Shown one piece after another: positions 1 through 6,215 of a DNA stretch of 12,743 nucleotides (the stretch's first letter is position 1; every line of letters starts with the position of its first letter). The stretch comes from Deltaproteobacteria bacterium. GTDB lineage: Bacteria; Bdellovibrionota_B; Oligoflexia; Oligoflexales; Bog-1112. Position numbers and translations under genes: made by a program. The notes beneath the pieces were generated by a model. That model had not been told where the DNA came from and did not search any database. It saw nothing but the letters and a program-made list of their open reading frames with translations. Location of the stretch: assembly GCA_016186945.1 (NCBI GenBank), contig JACPKR010000014.1:1-12743 (forward strand), given 5' to 3'.

Positions 1-70
1 TTGCCCAACGGCGAAGAGTATCGGGGTGGATGCCAAGATGCTTTGCAGCGTCTGTGATCTTGAGAAGCAT
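1..70 (-). CDS. Helix-turn-helix DNA-binding protein, N-terminal fragment
   Basis: A leftward frame opens with ATG at 70-68 and runs off the window after 23 codons. The visible peptide starts MLLKITDAAKHLGIHPDTLR and continues RWA. This is the typical first helix-turn-helix of MerR-like regulators, excisionases and IS607-type recombinase N-termini, which share the pattern 'aA..LGv.p.TLRrW'. The match is a family-level pattern seen by eye. The rest of the protein lies outside the window, so regulator, excisionase and recombinase cannot be told apart. The start has only a weak purine-rich RBS (AAGAG). It is divergent from the helicase gene, with a 96 bp AT-rich gap between them. Confidence 0.6.
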   Translation of the reverse strand, partial: MLLKITDAAKHLGIHPDTLRRWA

Positions 71-98
71 GCTCTTATAATTATGCTGCTCAATAGAT

Positions 99-127
99 TT
101 GTCAAGAAAAATCAAATTATTTTATAT
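99..127 (+). promoter_or_regulatory. Candidate divergent promoter region upstream of the helicase gene
   Basis: In the AT-rich gap between the two divergent genes, the top strand has TTGTCA (99-104), a 17-18 nt spacer and TTATAT/TATATC (122-128), a plausible sigma-70-like promoter for the helicase gene. The bottom strand has a perfect TTGACA (105-100) overlapping the same bases, followed 16 nt later by TAATTA (83-78), which could serve the leftward gene. The shared -35 bases suggest the two promoters compete, but this is inference from motifs only. Confidence 0.4.
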
Positions 128-166
128 CAGTAACGATACCCCCTTTATCTGAAATGAGGAAAAACG

Positions 167-2272
167 ATGTCCCCCATGTCCCCGGCTATTGATCGCATTC
201 TCGAAAAATTGAACGAGCCACAGAAAGAAGCTGTCCTGCACGAGGGAGGCCCCCTTGTCGTCTTTGCGGGAGCGGGGAGCGGTAAAACACGGGTGATTAC
301 TGCACGTATCGCCTATCTGCTTGAAACGGGGGTGCCCCCGCGTTCGATCGTCGCTATGACGTTTACCAACAAAGCAGCAGGGGAAATGAAAGAGCGGGTC
401 AAACTCTGGAGCCCCCTTGGTGAATATGTTCCGATAGGAACCTTCCACTCGCTCTGCGCCCGATGGTTGAGGGAATTTGCGAAGGAGATCGGTTTTACCG
501 CTGATTTTACGATTTACGACGACCAGGATTCCAAAGCTGTTCTCAAATCCGTTTTAACCGAGATGCAGGTAAAGATTGATAAAGGGATCACAGGTGACTT
601 TCTGTCCGCCATCGGACGTGCCAAAACGTTAGGCTGGCTACCTGACGAAGCAGAAAAGCAAGCTGATTTTTTCCCCACCATGGGCGTTGCTGTTTACCGT
701 CGTTACCAGGAGATCTTGTCGCAAAGCAACGCGATGGACTTCGACGACCTGCTTATGAATATGCTCCTGCTCTTGAAACGAAATCACGAGATTCGCAATC
801 TCATGCAGGCTCGTTTCCAACACATCCTGATCGACGAATATCAGGACACCAACCCTACACAGGCGTCCCTCATCCATCACCTTATGAATGAAAAACGTAA
901 CCTGATCGTTGTCGGTGACGACGACCAGTCTATTTATAGCTGGCGAGGAGCTGATCCGAGCAACATCCTTGGTTTCGGAAAACGCTACGCAGGAACAAAA
1001 ATCATCCGACTCGAACAAAACTATCGGTGTACAGGAAACATTGTCGGCGCAGCCTCTGCGATGATCGTCAATAACAAGAAGAGAGCTGAAAAAACCCTGT
1101 GGACACAAAACGAAGCCGGCCCTCACATCACCTATCACCAGGAATTTGACGCAGCGATGGAGGCCTTCTGGGTAACGGAACAGATCAAAGCAGAAACCTA
1201 CAAATTTCCTCATGACGAGGTCGCCATCTTCTACCGTACCAACGCGCAGTCGCGTCAATTGGAAGATTCGCTTCGCAAGCAAAATATTCCCTACCGCATC
1301 TATGGGGCTTTACGCTTCTATGATCGTGCGGAGATTAAAGATCTACTGGCTTATTTCCGCCTGATCATAAATCCAAAGGATGATGTGGCCTTTCGACGGA
1401 TAATCAACGTCCCTGCGCGAGGAATCGGGAAAAAGGCGTTGGAATTGATGGAGGAACTTGCCGATACAAGAGACGTCCCCCTCGTAGACACATTGCCTTA
1501 TATTGCCCAGCAACAGCCTCGCCTGGCAGCCAGGTTAAATCAACTGCGTGAACTCCTTGAAAAACTCAAGAAATCAGACGAGAAACACGCCCTTTCCGAA
1601 GTTTTACGAACAGTTTTGAACGCGACAGACTACCTTGCTTACATTCAAAAGAAATATGCTGATTCCTACACCGATCGTGTAGGCAACGTACACGAACTGG
1701 GAACAGCACTTGCGGAATATGAGCAGGCTAACCCCGAAGCTCGTCTGCGTGACTGGTTGAACGACGTATCCCTAAGTGGGAGCGAGCAGGAATACGAAAA
1801 CGGTGTCACCCTGATGACCTTGCACTCAGCGAAAGGCTTGGAATTTTCCCGAGTCTTCATTGTAGGCGTGGAGGACGGACTGATCCCTCACTCTCACAAT
1901 CTGGAAGACAAAGAGAAATTAGAGGAGGAGCGACGCCTCTTCTATGTCGGGCTGACACGAGCAAAACAACGATTGTCCCTCCTCTCTGCGGAGCGAAGGC
2001 GTATTTTCACTTACGACATGGTCAACGGCTTGTCGCGCTTTCTGAAGGAAATTCCTCTGGAATTTTTCGACCCCACCTCTCGACGTGCCCTCGACACAAA
2101 GCCGTCTGCCGATTTCCATACCAAGATGTCTCTCGTCTTCCATCCAACCTATGGACGCGGGCGAGTGACCCGCATCGAGAGCGCTCTTGGAGTCGCCAAA
2201 GCAGTCGTCGACTTTAGCAGATTCGGAGTAAGAAAGGTGAGCGTCACCCAACTGCGACCGATCGAGAACTAA
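167..2272 (+). CDS. uvrD: ATP-dependent DNA helicase, UvrD/PcrA family (SF1A)
   Basis: A 701-residue superfamily 1A 3'-5' DNA helicase, which unwinds DNA in repair and replication-fork rescue using ATP. All hallmark motifs are visible. The Q-motif (NEPQKEAV) is near residue 16 and the Walker A GAGSGKT ends at residues 40-41. Motif Ia is TFTNKAAGEM. Walker B LIDEYQDTN has its D-E pair at 223-224. Motif III is VVGDDDQSIYSWRG and motif IV LEQNYR. Motif V is TLMTLHSAKGLEF and motif VI EERRLFYVGLTRAKQRL. The last ~50 residues (SLVFHPTYGRGRVTRIES onwards) match the UvrD/PcrA C-terminal Tudor-like RNA polymerase contact domain, so the protein looks full length (family about 700-740). ATG at 167 follows GAGGA (156-160) at 6 nt; a second ATG nine bases on is less well placed. 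UvrD versus PcrA naming is arbitrary here. The gene converges on alr, and the alr readthrough frame runs antisense to its last ~350 bp. Confidence 0.95.
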   Translation: MSPMSPAIDRILEKLNEPQKEAVLHEGGPLVVFAGAGSGKTRVITARIAYLLETGVPPRSIVAMTFTNKAAGEMKERVKLWSPLGEYVPIGTFHSLCARWLREFAKEIGFTADFTIYDDQDSKAVLKSVLTEMQVKIDKGITGDFLSAIGRAKTLGWLPDEAEKQADFFPTMGVAVYRRYQEILSQSNAMDFDDLLMNMLLLLKRNHEIRNLMQARFQHILIDEYQDTNPTQASLIHHLMNEKRNLIVVGDDDQSIYSWRGADPSNILGFGKRYAGTKIIRLEQNYRCTGNIVGAASAMIVNNKKRAEKTLWTQNEAGPHITYHQEFDAAMEAFWVTEQIKAETYKFPHDEVAIFYRTNAQSRQLEDSLRKQNIPYRIYGALRFYDRAEIKDLLAYFRLIINPKDDVAFRRIINVPARGIGKKALELMEELADTRDVPLVDTLPYIAQQQPRLAARLNQLRELLEKLKKSDEKHALSEVLRTVLNATDYLAYIQKKYADSYTDRVGNVHELGTALAEYEQANPEARLRDWLNDVSLSGSEQEYENGVTLMTLHSAKGLEFSRVFIVGVEDGLIPHSHNLEDKEKLEEERRLFYVGLTRAKQRLSLLSAERRRIFTYDMVNGLSRFLKEIPLEFFDPTSRRALDTKPSADFHTKMSLVFHPTYGRGRVTRIESALGVAKAVVDFSRFGVRKVSVTQLRPIEN

Positions 2273-3529
2273 TCCTGAGGGTAATGCGTAAGCCACTTGG
2301 GGCAAATAGGGAGAGGGGGGTTTGGGGGGGCGAGGGAACCGTCGCTCCCCCAAGGGATTTCTTGGAGGAACCAGCTGCGCAGTTTCCTCCAAACCACCTC
2401 CTTGCCCCAAGTGGCTTACGCATCTTGGAATATTAGGAGGAAGGCGCGTCACAACTTCATAGTTGATCGTCTCTGCCCAAGAGGCAAGCTGTTCGGCACT
2501 TATGGTCTCCTGCCCTTCTTTCCCAAGCAAGGTCACCTGATCGCCAGGTTTCACGCCCCGTGCGTTTTCAAGGTCGACTATCGCCATATTCATGCAAACC
2601 CTGCCAAGAAGCGGGCAGCGCTTGCCTCGAATAAGGACGTACGCCCCTCTTCCCCCTGCAATCCAGGGGTAGCCTTCGTAATAGCCGACGGAGATAACGC
2701 CGACCTTCATGTTCCTCGTAGCTTTAAAGGTACAACCGTAGCCGACGAAGTCCCCGTTCTCGATTACTTTCACCTCCATCAAACGCGTTCTCCAGCTCAG
2801 AACGGGGCGGAGGTCGAATGTATCCCTTCCCAAAAATCCGCGGTAGGACAGTTTGGTCAGCCGAGAAGGCCACAGTCCATAGAGAGAGATGCCGACCCGG
2901 CAAAGGTCCAAACGCGCTGGTTCGAGTAGAAGGGAAGAAGCGGAGGAGGCCGCATGGGTGAGGAGCTGAAATCCTTCCTGCTTAAACAATGCCTGGGCAG
3001 CCAGAAGGCGCTGCAGCTGGAGCATTGCGAACGAAGTTTCAGAGACATCTTCAACGTTTGCAAAATGAGTGGCGAGGCCCACGAACTGTTCGCGGTAAGG
3101 CTTAAGCTCTTCCGCGAGACTTGGCAATTGCTCCGGCTGAAACCCTCGGCGGGAAAGGCCGGTGTCGACTTTCAAGTGCATGCTAGGTCGGGGGGCCATG
3201 AGGCGCCAGGCTTCCAGAGTCTCTTGGTTCCCGATGATAACGTCGGCTCTTAGTTTGTGTGCCTCTTCGAGATCAACCTTTAGAACCGGCCCGACGATTA
3301 GGATGCGACCTTGGTATTTCAGCTGGCGTAATAAGGAGGCTTCTTGCAGGTAGTTGACGCATAGCCAGGAGAGAGGGAGAGAAGCGAGGGCCTGGTAAAC
3401 TTCTGCTAAACCGTGGCCGTAAGCATTTGATTTCACGACCGGAGCTAGGCGATCTTCGCCTAATAGCTCGGCATAGAGCATGAAGTTATGGACGAGAGCT
3501 TCTCTGTCAATTTCAATCCAGGTATGCAT
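1919..3529 (-). CDS. alr: Alanine racemase with aberrant C-terminal extension
   Basis: A PLP-dependent racemase that interconverts L- and D-alanine, supplying D-Ala for peptidoglycan. Start ATG 3529-3527 (MHTWIEIDREALVHNF) has AGGA about 5 nt upstream. Conserved features are the PLP lysine in PVVKSNAYGHG (K33), the substrate-binding KVDTGLSRRGF, the HAASSAS region, the GYGCTF catalytic-tyrosine region, VGYYEGYPW and GRVCMNMAIVDL. The normal domain ends at about residue 369 (...EVVTRLPPNIPR), the usual Alr length. There the frame enters a palindromic repeat without meeting a stop. It continues for about 167 residues: first repeat-encoded sequence (GQGGGLEETAQLVPP...), then antisense of the helicase gene, with TAG at 1921-1919. 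Predicted total is 536 residues. The racemase core shows no lesion, so activity is plausible, but the tail may be degraded or harmful. An earlier in-frame ATG (to 3565) would add residues with no family support. Confidence 0.93.
   Translation of the reverse strand: MHTWIEIDREALVHNFMLYAELLGEDRLAPVVKSNAYGHGLAEVYQALASLPLSWLCVNYLQEASLLRQLKYQGRILIVGPVLKVDLEEAHKLRADVIIGNQETLEAWRLMAPRPSMHLKVDTGLSRRGFQPEQLPSLAEELKPYREQFVGLATHFANVEDVSETSFAMLQLQRLLAAQALFKQEGFQLLTHAASSASSLLLEPARLDLCRVGISLYGLWPSRLTKLSYRGFLGRDTFDLRPVLSWRTRLMEVKVIENGDFVGYGCTFKATRNMKVGVISVGYYEGYPWIAGGRGAYVLIRGKRCPLLGRVCMNMAIVDLENARGVKPGDQVTLLGKEGQETISAEQLASWAETINYEVVTRLPPNIPRCVSHLGQGGGLEETAQLVPPRNPLGERRFPRPPKPPSPYLPQVAYALPSGLVLDRSQLGDAHLSYSESAKVDDCFGDSKSALDAGHSPASIGWMEDERHLGMEIGRRLCVEGTSRGGVEKFQRNFLQKARQAVDHVVSENTPSLRREEGQSLFCSCQPDIEEASLLL
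2284..2423. repeat. Palindromic repeat copy 1 (long subtype, MITE/RPE-like)
   Basis: A 140 bp element bounded by perfect 22 bp terminal inverted repeats (2284-2305, beginning ATGCGTAAGCCACTTGG, and 2402-2423). Inside are two nested hairpins. Hairpin A pairs TTGGGGGGGCGA (2322-2333) with TCGCTCCCCCAA (2342-2353), 11 of 12 matching. Hairpin B pairs TTGGAGGAA (2362-2370) with TTCCTCCAA (2384-2392) around a self-complementary CTGCGCAG. Folded, it would make a three-way junction. It starts 12 bp after the helicase stop and its far end lies directly after the last conserved alr codon, replacing the alr stop. No transposase is present and I see no clear target duplication. It could also act as a bidirectional terminator, though no T-tract follows. 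Confidence 0.9.
2309..2336 (+). other. Canonical G-quadruplex motif in repeat copy 1
   Basis: The top strand reads G3-AGA-G6-TTT-G7-CGA-G3. This is four G-runs of at least three with three 3-nt loops, meeting the standard quadruplex pattern. In the helicase transcript it would fall in the 3' UTR. It overlaps the left arm of hairpin A, so quadruplex and hairpin are mutually exclusive folds. Confidence 0.75.
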
Positions 3530-3539
3530 AATTTTTCCT

Positions 3540-3694
3540 ATGGAAACCAGGCCCGCTTGTGGCAAGGAAGTAGTTTGGAGGAAACTGCGCAGCTGGTTCC
3601 TCCATGAATTCCTTGGGGGAGCGACGGTTCCCTCGCCCCCCCAAACCCCCCTCTCCCTTATTTGCCAAAAACAGTTTCCGGGTTACGACGCCAT
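3540..3694. repeat. Palindromic repeat copy 2 (long subtype, inverted, degenerate ends)
   Basis: The reverse complement of copy 1, with a nearly identical core. Hairpin B arms are at 3575-3583 and 3597-3604, and hairpin A arms at 3613-3624 and 3633-3644. The terminal arms have diverged: CGCTTGTGGCAA on the left and TTGCC...GGGTTACGACG on the right still align with the copy 1 ends, but imperfectly, so the outer limits are approximate. It sits immediately upstream of the alr ribosome-binding site, so it forms most of any alr mRNA leader. It also separates alr from the divergent rpmH operon. Confidence 0.8.
3630..3657 (-). other. Canonical G-quadruplex motif in repeat copy 2
   Basis: The bottom strand carries the same G3-AGA-G6-TTT-G7-CGA-G3 motif as copy 1, unchanged although the repeat ends have diverged. 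It would lie about 100-130 nt upstream of the alr start codon, on the alr sense strand. Confidence 0.75.
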
Positions 3695-3707
3695 TGAACC
3701 CCTCCTT
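3683..3707 (-). other. Orphan Shine-Dalgarno plus three-codon ORF at repeat edge
   Basis: The bottom strand has a strong AAGGAGGGG (3707-3699), a 4 nt gap and ATG (3694-3692), followed by GCG TCG TAA. The stop lies in the degenerate repeat terminus (GTAACCC, matching GTAAGCC of copy 1). It may be the original translation start of alr or another gene, cut off by the repeat, or chance. No longer reading frame follows. Confidence 0.4.
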
Positions 3708-3818
3708 GCGGGACGGGGGCGAATCTGCTAGCATGGCTTTCTTTTAACGGTTAAAGCGTTATTTTTTAACTTGTTGCATGATAACAAACTGTAGCAGACG
3801 ATACAAAAGGGATTCACA
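3695..3818 (+). promoter_or_regulatory. rpmH upstream region, promoter not resolved
   Basis: The leader before rpmH is AT-rich at 3738-3790. It contains TTTAACGGTTAAA (a 6+1+6 inverted repeat) and TTGTTGCATGATAACAA at 3771-3787 with inverted TTGTT/AACAA ends. No -35/-10 pair with good spacing stands out. A promoter is expected here because the rpmH operon begins just downstream, but I cannot place it. No DnaA-box cluster is evident. Confidence 0.3.
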
Positions 3819-3968
3819 GTGAAACGAACATTTCAACCAAGTAATAAACGACGGTTACGAACCCACGGTTTCCTAAAGCGCATGGACTCTCCAGGCGGAC
3901 GTAATGTTCTCAGAAGCCGACGTGCGAAGGGGCGCAAACGGTTGACTCCAACGATTTACCAAAAGTAG
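3819..3968 (+). CDS. rpmH: 50S ribosomal protein L34
   Basis: A 49-residue, extremely basic protein read from GTG at 3819, with AAGGGA six bases upstream. It begins (M)[20 protein letters not shown] and continues through [19 protein letters not shown], matching L34 end to end (KRTxQP...R.HGF..RM...[13 protein letters not shown]). L34 is a small component of the large ribosomal subunit. It heads the cluster, with rnpA beginning 13 bp after its stop, the near-universal bacterial order. It is too short for many ORF finders and uses a non-ATG start, so it is easily missed. Confidence 0.97.
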   Translation: MKRTFQPSNKRRLRTHGFLKRMDSPGGRNVLRSRRAKGRKRLTPTIYQK

Positions 3969-3981
3969 TTCTTGCATTTCG

Positions 3982-4329
3982 ATGACTCAACTTGCCAAAC
4001 AGCAGCGATTGAAAACTCAGCATGAATTTAAAAATGTCCTGCAAACGGGGAAGAAATTTGTGGCTCAGCAGGTCGTTGTCTGGGGCCTTCCCAACGAGGA
4101 AGGCATCTCGCGCTTAGGGCTTATTGTTTCAAAGCGCGTGGGGAACGCGGTCGTCAGAAATCGGATTAAACGAAGGTTACGGAACATCTTTCGCCAAACA
4201 GCTCAATCCATCCAGACTCCCCAAGATATTGTGATCATTGCAAGGAAGACAGCGACTGAGGACACCTATCACGAGATCGCTCTTGCAGTTAGCAGAAGTT
4301 TCAAATGGCTTGAGAGAAAGTTGGCGTGA
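3982..4329 (+). CDS. rnpA: Ribonuclease P protein component
   Basis: A 115-residue basic protein subunit of RNase P, which helps the catalytic RNA bind and mature the 5' ends of precursor tRNAs. The family signature RNRIKRRLRNIFR is visible near residues 59-71, preceded by LGLIVSKRVGNAVVRNR, and the N-terminus has the usual 'R...eF..v...GkkF' pattern. Length is normal. The ATG at 3982 has no obvious Shine-Dalgarno sequence, so translation may be coupled to rpmH, whose stop is 13 bp upstream. yidD follows at once. Confidence 0.96.
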   Translation: MTQLAKQQRLKTQHEFKNVLQTGKKFVAQQVVVWGLPNEEGISRLGLIVSKRVGNAVVRNRIKRRLRNIFRQTAQSIQTPQDIVIIARKTATEDTYHEIALAVSRSFKWLERKLA

Positions 4330-4362
4330 AGCGAGTTTTCATTGACAAAACTGACTACAGAT

Positions 4363-4560
4363 ATGCTTGTGCGTATGATTCACGCTTACCGGCGCTTCGT
4401 GTCTCGATTGCTGGGGCCACGCTGCCGTTTTTACCCCACCTGCTCTGAGTATGCGCTTATTTGCTTGGAGCAAGATGCGCTTTCACGGGCGCTATTCAAA
4501 ATTTTTGTAAGACTTTTAAAGTGCAACCCACTTTTTGCCGGAGGAGAGGATTTACCTTGA
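4363..4560 (+). CDS. yidD: Membrane protein insertion efficiency factor YidD
   Basis: A small basic protein (65 residues from ATG 4363; 72 if TTG 4342 is used) of the YidD family, thought to sit at the inner membrane and assist YidC-dependent insertion. It has the family core YRRFVSRLLGPRCRFYPTCS with its two conserved cysteines, then EYAL, LLKCNPLF and GGED. ATG 4363 is preferred because it begins where the conserved family sequence begins (MLVRMIHAYRRF); neither start has a clear RBS. The stop TGA (4558-4560) overlaps the yidC start codon, a sign of translational coupling. Confidence 0.92.
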   Translation: MLVRMIHAYRRFVSRLLGPRCRFYPTCSEYALICLEQDALSRALFKIFVRLLKCNPLFAGGEDLP

Positions 4561-6191
4561 AACTCGATCGTACCACTATTCTAGCTATCGTCCTTTGTGT
4601 CCTTGCCTATATCGGTTATGAGTATTATCTCAACCAGAGGTATCCAGACAGGTTTCACAAAAAGCCAAAACCAGAGGCTCTTGTGTCACATGTGTCGCAG
4701 GAACTTTCCTCTCCTCGTCCGCAGGAAAGTGCTCAGTCTCTTTTTCCCGCTCAAACAAGCGAGGCAGCGAAGCTGAGCTATACCTATTTGGACGCTGACC
4801 AATTACGCATTGAAAATGATACCTCCATCTTTACATTCGACCAAAGCCTGGGAGCCATCGCCTCCATTGTTCTGAAAGAGTTTGAGAACGAGGAGCACAC
4901 AGGCAAGATGGACGTTCTCGCCCATCCGCTCAAAATTCATCCGATGCTGACGACAACGGCCCGAGATTCTCTTGGTTTTCAGGCCAAACGAGAAGGCCGT
5001 TCCCTCACATTTTCCCGTCAGGAGGGCCCTTGGCTCCTTAGCCACAGGGTGACAATGGACGAGGCAGGATATGGGGCCAGCCTCGATTTTTCGTGGAAAA
5101 ACGTAGGGCAGGTCCCCGAGGAACTGCGCTCGGTTATCATGATGAAGAATACACTCCCGACCCCTAAGGAAGGGGGAGGTTTTCTGCCAGGAATGCCGAC
5201 AGGACGTCCGTCATTGGTGGTCGCCCATACAGGGGACATTGAACGCTTTGATGCAATCGACCTTTGCAAAAAATCGGAGCAAGGGACGATTGTTCACACG
5301 GGGCAGAATTACAACCTAGGGGTTATAGGTTTTGACCAGCACTACTTCCTTACTGTTTTGCTTCCTCAATCCAAGCGAGCATCTTACTCGATATTAAAAA
5401 ACTCGGGGGGTGAGGGGCAAACTTGTAGTTTCTCTATTTTTACAGACAACGAGCAGGGAGCGGTAAAACCTGGTGAGGAAATTGTCGTCTCCTACAAAGC
5501 GTGGTTTGGGCCAAAGTCGACACACTTCTTTGCGTCCTATGACGAAGCGTTACCGAAGACTCTTGACCTCGGATTTTTCGGCAAGATTGCAAACCCCCTT
5601 CTTGCAGCTTTACGCTTTCTTCACGACCTTGTGAGCAATTGGGGACTTGCCATCATCATCATGACTCTCTTTCTAAAGATACTTTTCTTCCCGCTCACCC
5701 GTCAGGCGGCCATCTCCATGCACAAGATGAAAAAGCTGCAACCTGAGATGAACAAAATTCGTGAAAAATATAAGGGAGACAATCAAAAGATTCAGCAAGA
5801 AACAATGCGGTTCATGACGACTCATAAAGTGAACCCGATGAAAGGCTGCCTGCCTATTCTTCCGCAGATTCCCGTATTTTTCGCGTTTTATCGCGTCCTT
5901 TCGACCTCTATCGAGCTTCGACATGCGCCGTTCTACGGTTGGATCATTGATTTGTCGAGTTCCGACCCCTACTATATCACGCCGATTCTATTAGGTGTTT
6001 CGATGTTTGCTCAGCAAAAACTTACCCCGACAACAGGTTTGGATAAGACGCAGGAGCGCATAATGACAATGGTACCTTTGATTTTTGCAGTCATGATGTT
6101 GACCTTACCTGCTGGTATGGTCCTTTATATGTTGACAAACACGGTCGTTTCCATCGCACAGCAGCAATGGTTGAACAGAAGGCTTTCCTAA
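4557..6191 (+). CDS. yidC: Membrane protein insertase YidC (Gram-negative long form)
   Basis: A 544-residue Oxa1/YidC insertase that inserts and folds inner-membrane proteins, alone or with Sec. The start is TTG at 4557, with a very strong GAGGAGAGGA (4541-4550) six bases upstream; it overlaps the yidD stop. An upstream in-frame ATG inside yidD would give an implausible N-terminus. TM1 spans roughly residues 6-23 (TTILAIVLCVLAYIGYEYYL). A periplasmic beta-rich domain spans about 60-340. The conserved insertase core starts near 345 (NPLLAALRFLHDLVSNWG) and contains LQPEMNKIREKY, HKVNPMKGCLPILPQIPVFF and LPAGMVLYMLTNT. At the hydrophilic-groove position where E. coli has Arg366, this protein has Lys (about 374), a conservative substitution known in other lineages. 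The large periplasmic domain is the main evidence for a Gram-negative host. Confidence 0.97.
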   Translation: MKLDRTTILAIVLCVLAYIGYEYYLNQRYPDRFHKKPKPEALVSHVSQELSSPRPQESAQSLFPAQTSEAAKLSYTYLDADQLRIENDTSIFTFDQSLGAIASIVLKEFENEEHTGKMDVLAHPLKIHPMLTTTARDSLGFQAKREGRSLTFSRQEGPWLLSHRVTMDEAGYGASLDFSWKNVGQVPEELRSVIMMKNTLPTPKEGGGFLPGMPTGRPSLVVAHTGDIERFDAIDLCKKSEQGTIVHTGQNYNLGVIGFDQHYFLTVLLPQSKRASYSILKNSGGEGQTCSFSIFTDNEQGAVKPGEEIVVSYKAWFGPKSTHFFASYDEALPKTLDLGFFGKIANPLLAALRFLHDLVSNWGLAIIIMTLFLKILFFPLTRQAAISMHKMKKLQPEMNKIREKYKGDNQKIQQETMRFMTTHKVNPMKGCLPILPQIPVFFAFYRVLSTSIELRHAPFYGWIIDLSSSDPYYITPILLGVSMFAQQKLTPTTGLDKTQERIMTMVPLIFAVMMLTLPAGMVLYMLTNTVVSIAQQQWLNRRLS

Positions 6192-6215
6192 CATGGCAAA
6201 GACAAGGAGAATACG

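Noticed and set aside
638-1282. Leftward 214-codon frame inside the helicase gene
   Set aside because: Antisense shadow of conserved helicase motifs, with cysteine-rich, family-less sequence.
2284-2423. Classic rho-independent terminator between helicase and alr
   Set aside because: There is strong stem-forming potential but no T-tract on either side, and the sequence clearly belongs to the dispersed repeat. A secondary terminator role remains possible.
2297-2929. Rightward 210-codon frame overlapping alr
   Set aside because: It is antisense to the well-conserved racemase, and its start lies in the repeat terminus; no domain resemblance.
3513-3734. Leftward 73-codon frame across repeat copy 2
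   Set aside because: Most of it is repeat sequence read in a glycine/arginine-rich frame; it begins with a poor RBS and overlaps the alr start in another frame.
3695-3818. Possible oriC next to rpmH
   Set aside because: rpmH often neighbours dnaA and oriC, but there is no dnaA gene and no DnaA-box cluster visible here, only AT-rich sequence with short inverted repeats.
4461-4556. N-terminal extension of yidC from an upstream ATG
   Set aside because: The extra residues are an out-of-frame reading of yidD. The TTG at 4557 has a strong RBS and begins the expected MKLDRTTILAIVL membrane segment.
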